Shown here piece after piece: positions 61,661 to 64,000 of a stretch of DNA of 64,000 nucleotides. The notes under the pieces were generated by a model. The model worked only from the letters and a program-made list of their open reading frames with translations, was not told the origin of the DNA and made no database searches. Source of the stretch: Bacillus sp. DTU_2020_1000418_1_SI_GHA_SEK_038 (GTDB lineage Bacteria > Bacillota > Bacilli > Bacillales > Cytobacillaceae); NCBI RefSeq assembly GCF_032341175.1, contig NZ_CP135435.1:186001-250000 (forward strand). Reading direction: 5' to 3'. Position 1 is the first letter of the stretch. The number at the start of each line of letters is the position of its first letter. Both the position numbers and the translations under genes were made by a program.

Positions 61661-63112
61661 TTAGGCCACCTGATTCCAGTCAGAGACATCTTCCTCGAGA
61701 GGGAGGTTGTTGGCGCGAGCCTTGGCAGCAGCACGGAAGAACAGGGTAATTAAGATGGCAGCGCCGATGATCCCGCCAATCCAGGCAATGTTCATAGGCA
61801 GGCCGAACCCAATTTGTGCATTTAAGATGTAAGTGATTACCATTACTAACATGAATGAACCAGGTATCAACGAAATCCAGTAATTTTTTCTGGCAATATA
61901 TAAATACATGGCACCAACGAAAAGGGCAATGACCGCCGTCGCTTGGTTAGCCCAGCTGAAATATCTCCATAAAAGGTTGAAGTCAATTTGAGTTAACACA
62001 ACGGAAATTGCAAATAACGGAATAGCAATCCAAAGACGGCTTGATAATTTTCTTTGCGCAATGTTTAAGTATTCAGCAATGATCATTCGAGCGCTACGGA
62101 AAGCAGTATCTCCAGAAGTAATTGGCAGGACAACAACCCCAAGAACAGCAAGCGTTCCGCCAATTGCACCCATCATTGTCATAGAAACTTCACTAACAAT
62201 TGCACCTGGTCCACCGGCAGCAAGCAGGTCGCTTAATCCAGTATAACCGTCGAATAGGCTCATGGCAGCTGCAGCCCAAATCATCGCAATGATTCCTTCT
62301 GCAATCATCATGCCATAGAAAATTTTGCGTCCCTGTTTTTCTTTTTGTGTCGTGCGAGAAATAATTGGTGTTTGTGTCGCATGGAATCCTGAAAGCGCAC
62401 CACATGTAATCGTAAAGAAAAGTAATGGAAAAATTGGCGCGTTAGCAGGATGGAAATTTTGGAATGAAAGTTCTGGAATTGGTGCACCTGTTACGATTAA
62501 TCCGATCCCAACTCCAAGAGCACTGATGACAAGCAATGCACCGAAATATGGATAAAAACGTCCAATGATTTTATCAACTGGAAGAAGTGTTGCTAAAATG
62601 TAATAAATAAAGATAGCAGCAATAATTAAGCCAAGAGCTACTTTTCCGTCCATCAAAACATTAAGCAGGGCAGCTGGTGTAGAAACAAACACAGTCCCAA
62701 CTAATAATAACAGTAGAACAGCGAAGGCATTTACCACGTGGCGCATAACTTTCCCTAAAAATTTGCTTGCCAGTTCAGGTAAATGAGCCCCTTTATTACG
62801 GATGGAAATCATCCCCGTTAAATAGTCGTGCACAGCACCGGCAAAAATACAGCCGACAACAATCCAGATAAATGCTACTGGGCCGTAAAGTGCTCCCATG
62901 ATGGGACCAAAGACAGGTCCTGTTCCAGCGATATTTAATAGCTGAATTAATGAGTTCTTCGGTGTACTCATTGGCACATAGTCAATTCCATCATTATTAA
63001 CATAGGCAGGAGTCGCTCTTTCTTCTTTCACCCCGAAGACCTTTTCTACGAATTTGCCATATGTGAAATAACCAATGATCAGTAAAGCAACGCACGCTAA
63101 AAATGTATACAA
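61661..63112 (-). CDS. cstA: CstA-family carbon starvation/pyruvate transporter
   Basis: A 483-residue protein with about 13 hydrophobic segments. CstA signatures: NSLIQLLNIAGTGPVFGPIMGALYGPVAFIWIVVGCIFAGAVHDYLTGMISIRNKGAHLPEL near the N-terminus, and GALSGFHATQTPIISRTTQKEK and GDTAFRSARMIIAEYLN later. Shorter than the E. coli protein (about 700) and typical of the Gram-positive type. Members take up pyruvate or peptides. A LytTR response-regulator gene lies upstream on the same strand, the class that controls cstA-type genes in other bacteria. Confidence 0.9.
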   Translation of the reverse strand: MYTFLACVALLIIGYFTYGKFVEKVFGVKEERATPAYVNNDGIDYVPMSTPKNSLIQLLNIAGTGPVFGPIMGALYGPVAFIWIVVGCIFAGAVHDYLTGMISIRNKGAHLPELASKFLGKVMRHVVNAFAVLLLLLVGTVFVSTPAALLNVLMDGKVALGLIIAAIFIYYILATLLPVDKIIGRFYPYFGALLVISALGVGIGLIVTGAPIPELSFQNFHPANAPIFPLLFFTITCGALSGFHATQTPIISRTTQKEKQGRKIFYGMMIAEGIIAMIWAAAAMSLFDGYTGLSDLLAAGGPGAIVSEVSMTMMGAIGGTLAVLGVVVLPITSGDTAFRSARMIIAEYLNIAQRKLSSRLWIAIPLFAISVVLTQIDFNLLWRYFSWANQATAVIALFVGAMYLYIARKNYWISLIPGSFMLVMVITYILNAQIGFGLPMNIAWIGGIIGAAILITLFFRAAAKARANNLPLEEDVSDWNQVA

Positions 63113-63290
63113 ATCCTCTTCCCCCTTTATAAAAGATGAATGCGGTTACATAGTCTAGTATAAAAAAGAAAGGAGGTGAGAAGGGGGATTTGAGATTAAC
63201 AGGTAGAAATTTAGGGCTATGATGTTTTATAAAAGGACTAAAATACAAAATATTGTGAATAGTGGTGAATCTAATAAGCTAAGTATAAGA

Positions 63291-64000
63291 TTAGATCTCT
63301 AATTTAGTCCTTAATGCTTTGATATAATTTCTACTGACCGATAACATCTCCTTTCTTCCTTCTATTTGTAATTGATAGGCTCCATTAAACCAGGGTGAGA
63401 GCCGGGTGACATGCTCTAAGTTTACAAGAAAACTTTTGTGAATTCGGAAAAAGCCATAACCAAGAAGCCTGCTCTCCAAGTCTTTCAAGGGTGTTTTTGT
63501 TTCAAACTCGCCATTTCTTGTAATAAGTTTTGTCAGCTTTTCATCTCTAACGATATAGAGAAGTTCCTTTGGCTCAAGATAATGGATTTCACCGTCTGCC
63601 TCGATCGCAAGTTTTCCCGTTGATTTTCCAATGTCCTTTTCCTTATGAGCACTAAGTTTCCGTTCAATTCGCTCGATTGTCTCCTGTAATTGATCCTCAT
63701 CATAGGGCTTCAGTAAATAGTCAACCGCGTCGTACCGGAAAGCTTCAGCGGCAAATTGTGGATAGGCCGTTGCAAACACAACTAAAGGTGCCTTTTTCAG
63801 CTCCATTAGCGCCTTGGCGGCCATCATTCCGTTCATTTTTGGCATCTCCACATCAAGGAATACGACATCGGGCTGCAGCTGAATGGTCTTCATCACACCT
63901 GATTCTCCAGATTCTGCTTCACCTGCGATGTGAATTGAAGAGAAACCCTCTAATAAATGCCTCAATTCATCCCGGCTGTATGGTTCATCATCGACAATGA
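63291..64000 (-). CDS. LytTR-family response regulator (5' end outside window)
   Basis: The frame is open to the right edge: the last bases encode IVDDEPYSRDELRHLLEG, the start of a receiver domain, so only the first few codons are missing. Phospho-acceptor segment VVFLDVEMPKMNG, then KPYDEDQL, then a LytTR DNA-binding domain (EIHYLEPKELLYIVRDEKLTKLITRNGEFETKTPLKDLE... FFRIHKSFLVNL). The partner histidine kinase (LytS type) should lie just outside. It probably controls cstA. Confidence 0.9.
   Translation of the reverse strand, partial: IVDDEPYSRDELRHLLEGFSSIHIAGEAESGESGVMKTIQLQPDVVFLDVEMPKMNGMMAAKALMELKKAPLVVFATAYPQFAAEAFRYDAVDYLLKPYDEDQLQETIERIERKLSAHKEKDIGKSTGKLAIEADGEIHYLEPKELLYIVRDEKLTKLITRNGEFETKTPLKDLESRLLGYGFFRIHKSFLVNLEHVTRLSPWFNGAYQLQIEGRKEMLSVSRNYIKALRTKLEI

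Overview
The window looks like a low-GC Gram-positive endospore former of the Bacillaceae (Bacillus/Neobacillus/Peribacillus type). It is AT-rich, has strong AGGAGG ribosome binding sites and frequent TTG/GTG starts. It carries a bacilliredoxin BrxC (YtxJ) gene, a Bacillus-type MerR with Cys79/114/123, and an ars operon with thioredoxin-type ArsC. No rRNA, tRNA or CRISPR array was seen.

Region 1 (1 to about 13 kb) is the distal part of a Tn7-like transposition module (3' end of tnsC, then tnsD/tniQ) followed by what looks like its cargo, a defence island. The cargo has a two-gene HTH/acetyltransferase operon, a complete three-gene Thoeris system (TIR thsB, SIR2-SLOG thsA, second TIR-like thsB), and an EcoRII-like restriction-modification pair. 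Immediately behind the pair comes a zinc-ribbon protein with a Vsr-like nuclease core. A frameshifted membrane-protein gene and a HEPN-type TIGR02391-like protein follow.

Region 2 (about 13-34 kb) has plasmid- or ICE-like character. It has an archaeo-eukaryotic-type primase, a LysR/LysE pair, a RuvC-like resolvase and a TnpI-like tyrosine recombinase with a recognisable recombination site just upstream. It also has an orphan MerR/metallochaperone pair, XRE regulators and more than 20 small orphan genes. From 29.9 to 34 kb the small genes are all on the minus strand and are separated by copies of one short intergenic repeat. About 80 bp of promoter-region sequence is shared, in inverted orientation, between the primase gene and the 23.4-kb gene.

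Region 3 (34.2-36.9 kb) is the most unusual part: two apparently identical 1334-bp elements in direct tandem, 21 bp apart. Each has TGT...ACA ends with Tn7/Tn5053-type internal end repeats. The second has a 5-bp target duplication (ATTCA). Neither has a convincing gene, but each contains three diverged, about 160-bp hairpin-forming units with compensatory base changes. They look like non-autonomous transposons whose cargo is a structured RNA. They interrupt an FtsW/RodA-like gene whose distal end is missing.

Region 4 (36.9-64 kb) reads as ordinary chromosome: ECF sigma/PadR-like/FtsW-like operon, brxC plus glutaredoxin, a decayed dsdA, a secreted nuclease, paiB, arsRBC, a MarR-controlled permease with a tiny Cys-Cys protein, nitroreductase, an Rrf2 regulator behind a Fur-like box, an LLM oxidoreductase, a complete Opp/Dpp-type peptide importer, cstA and a LytTR response regulator cut by the window edge. 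Several decayed genes and a family of intergenic hairpin repeats are spread through this part.
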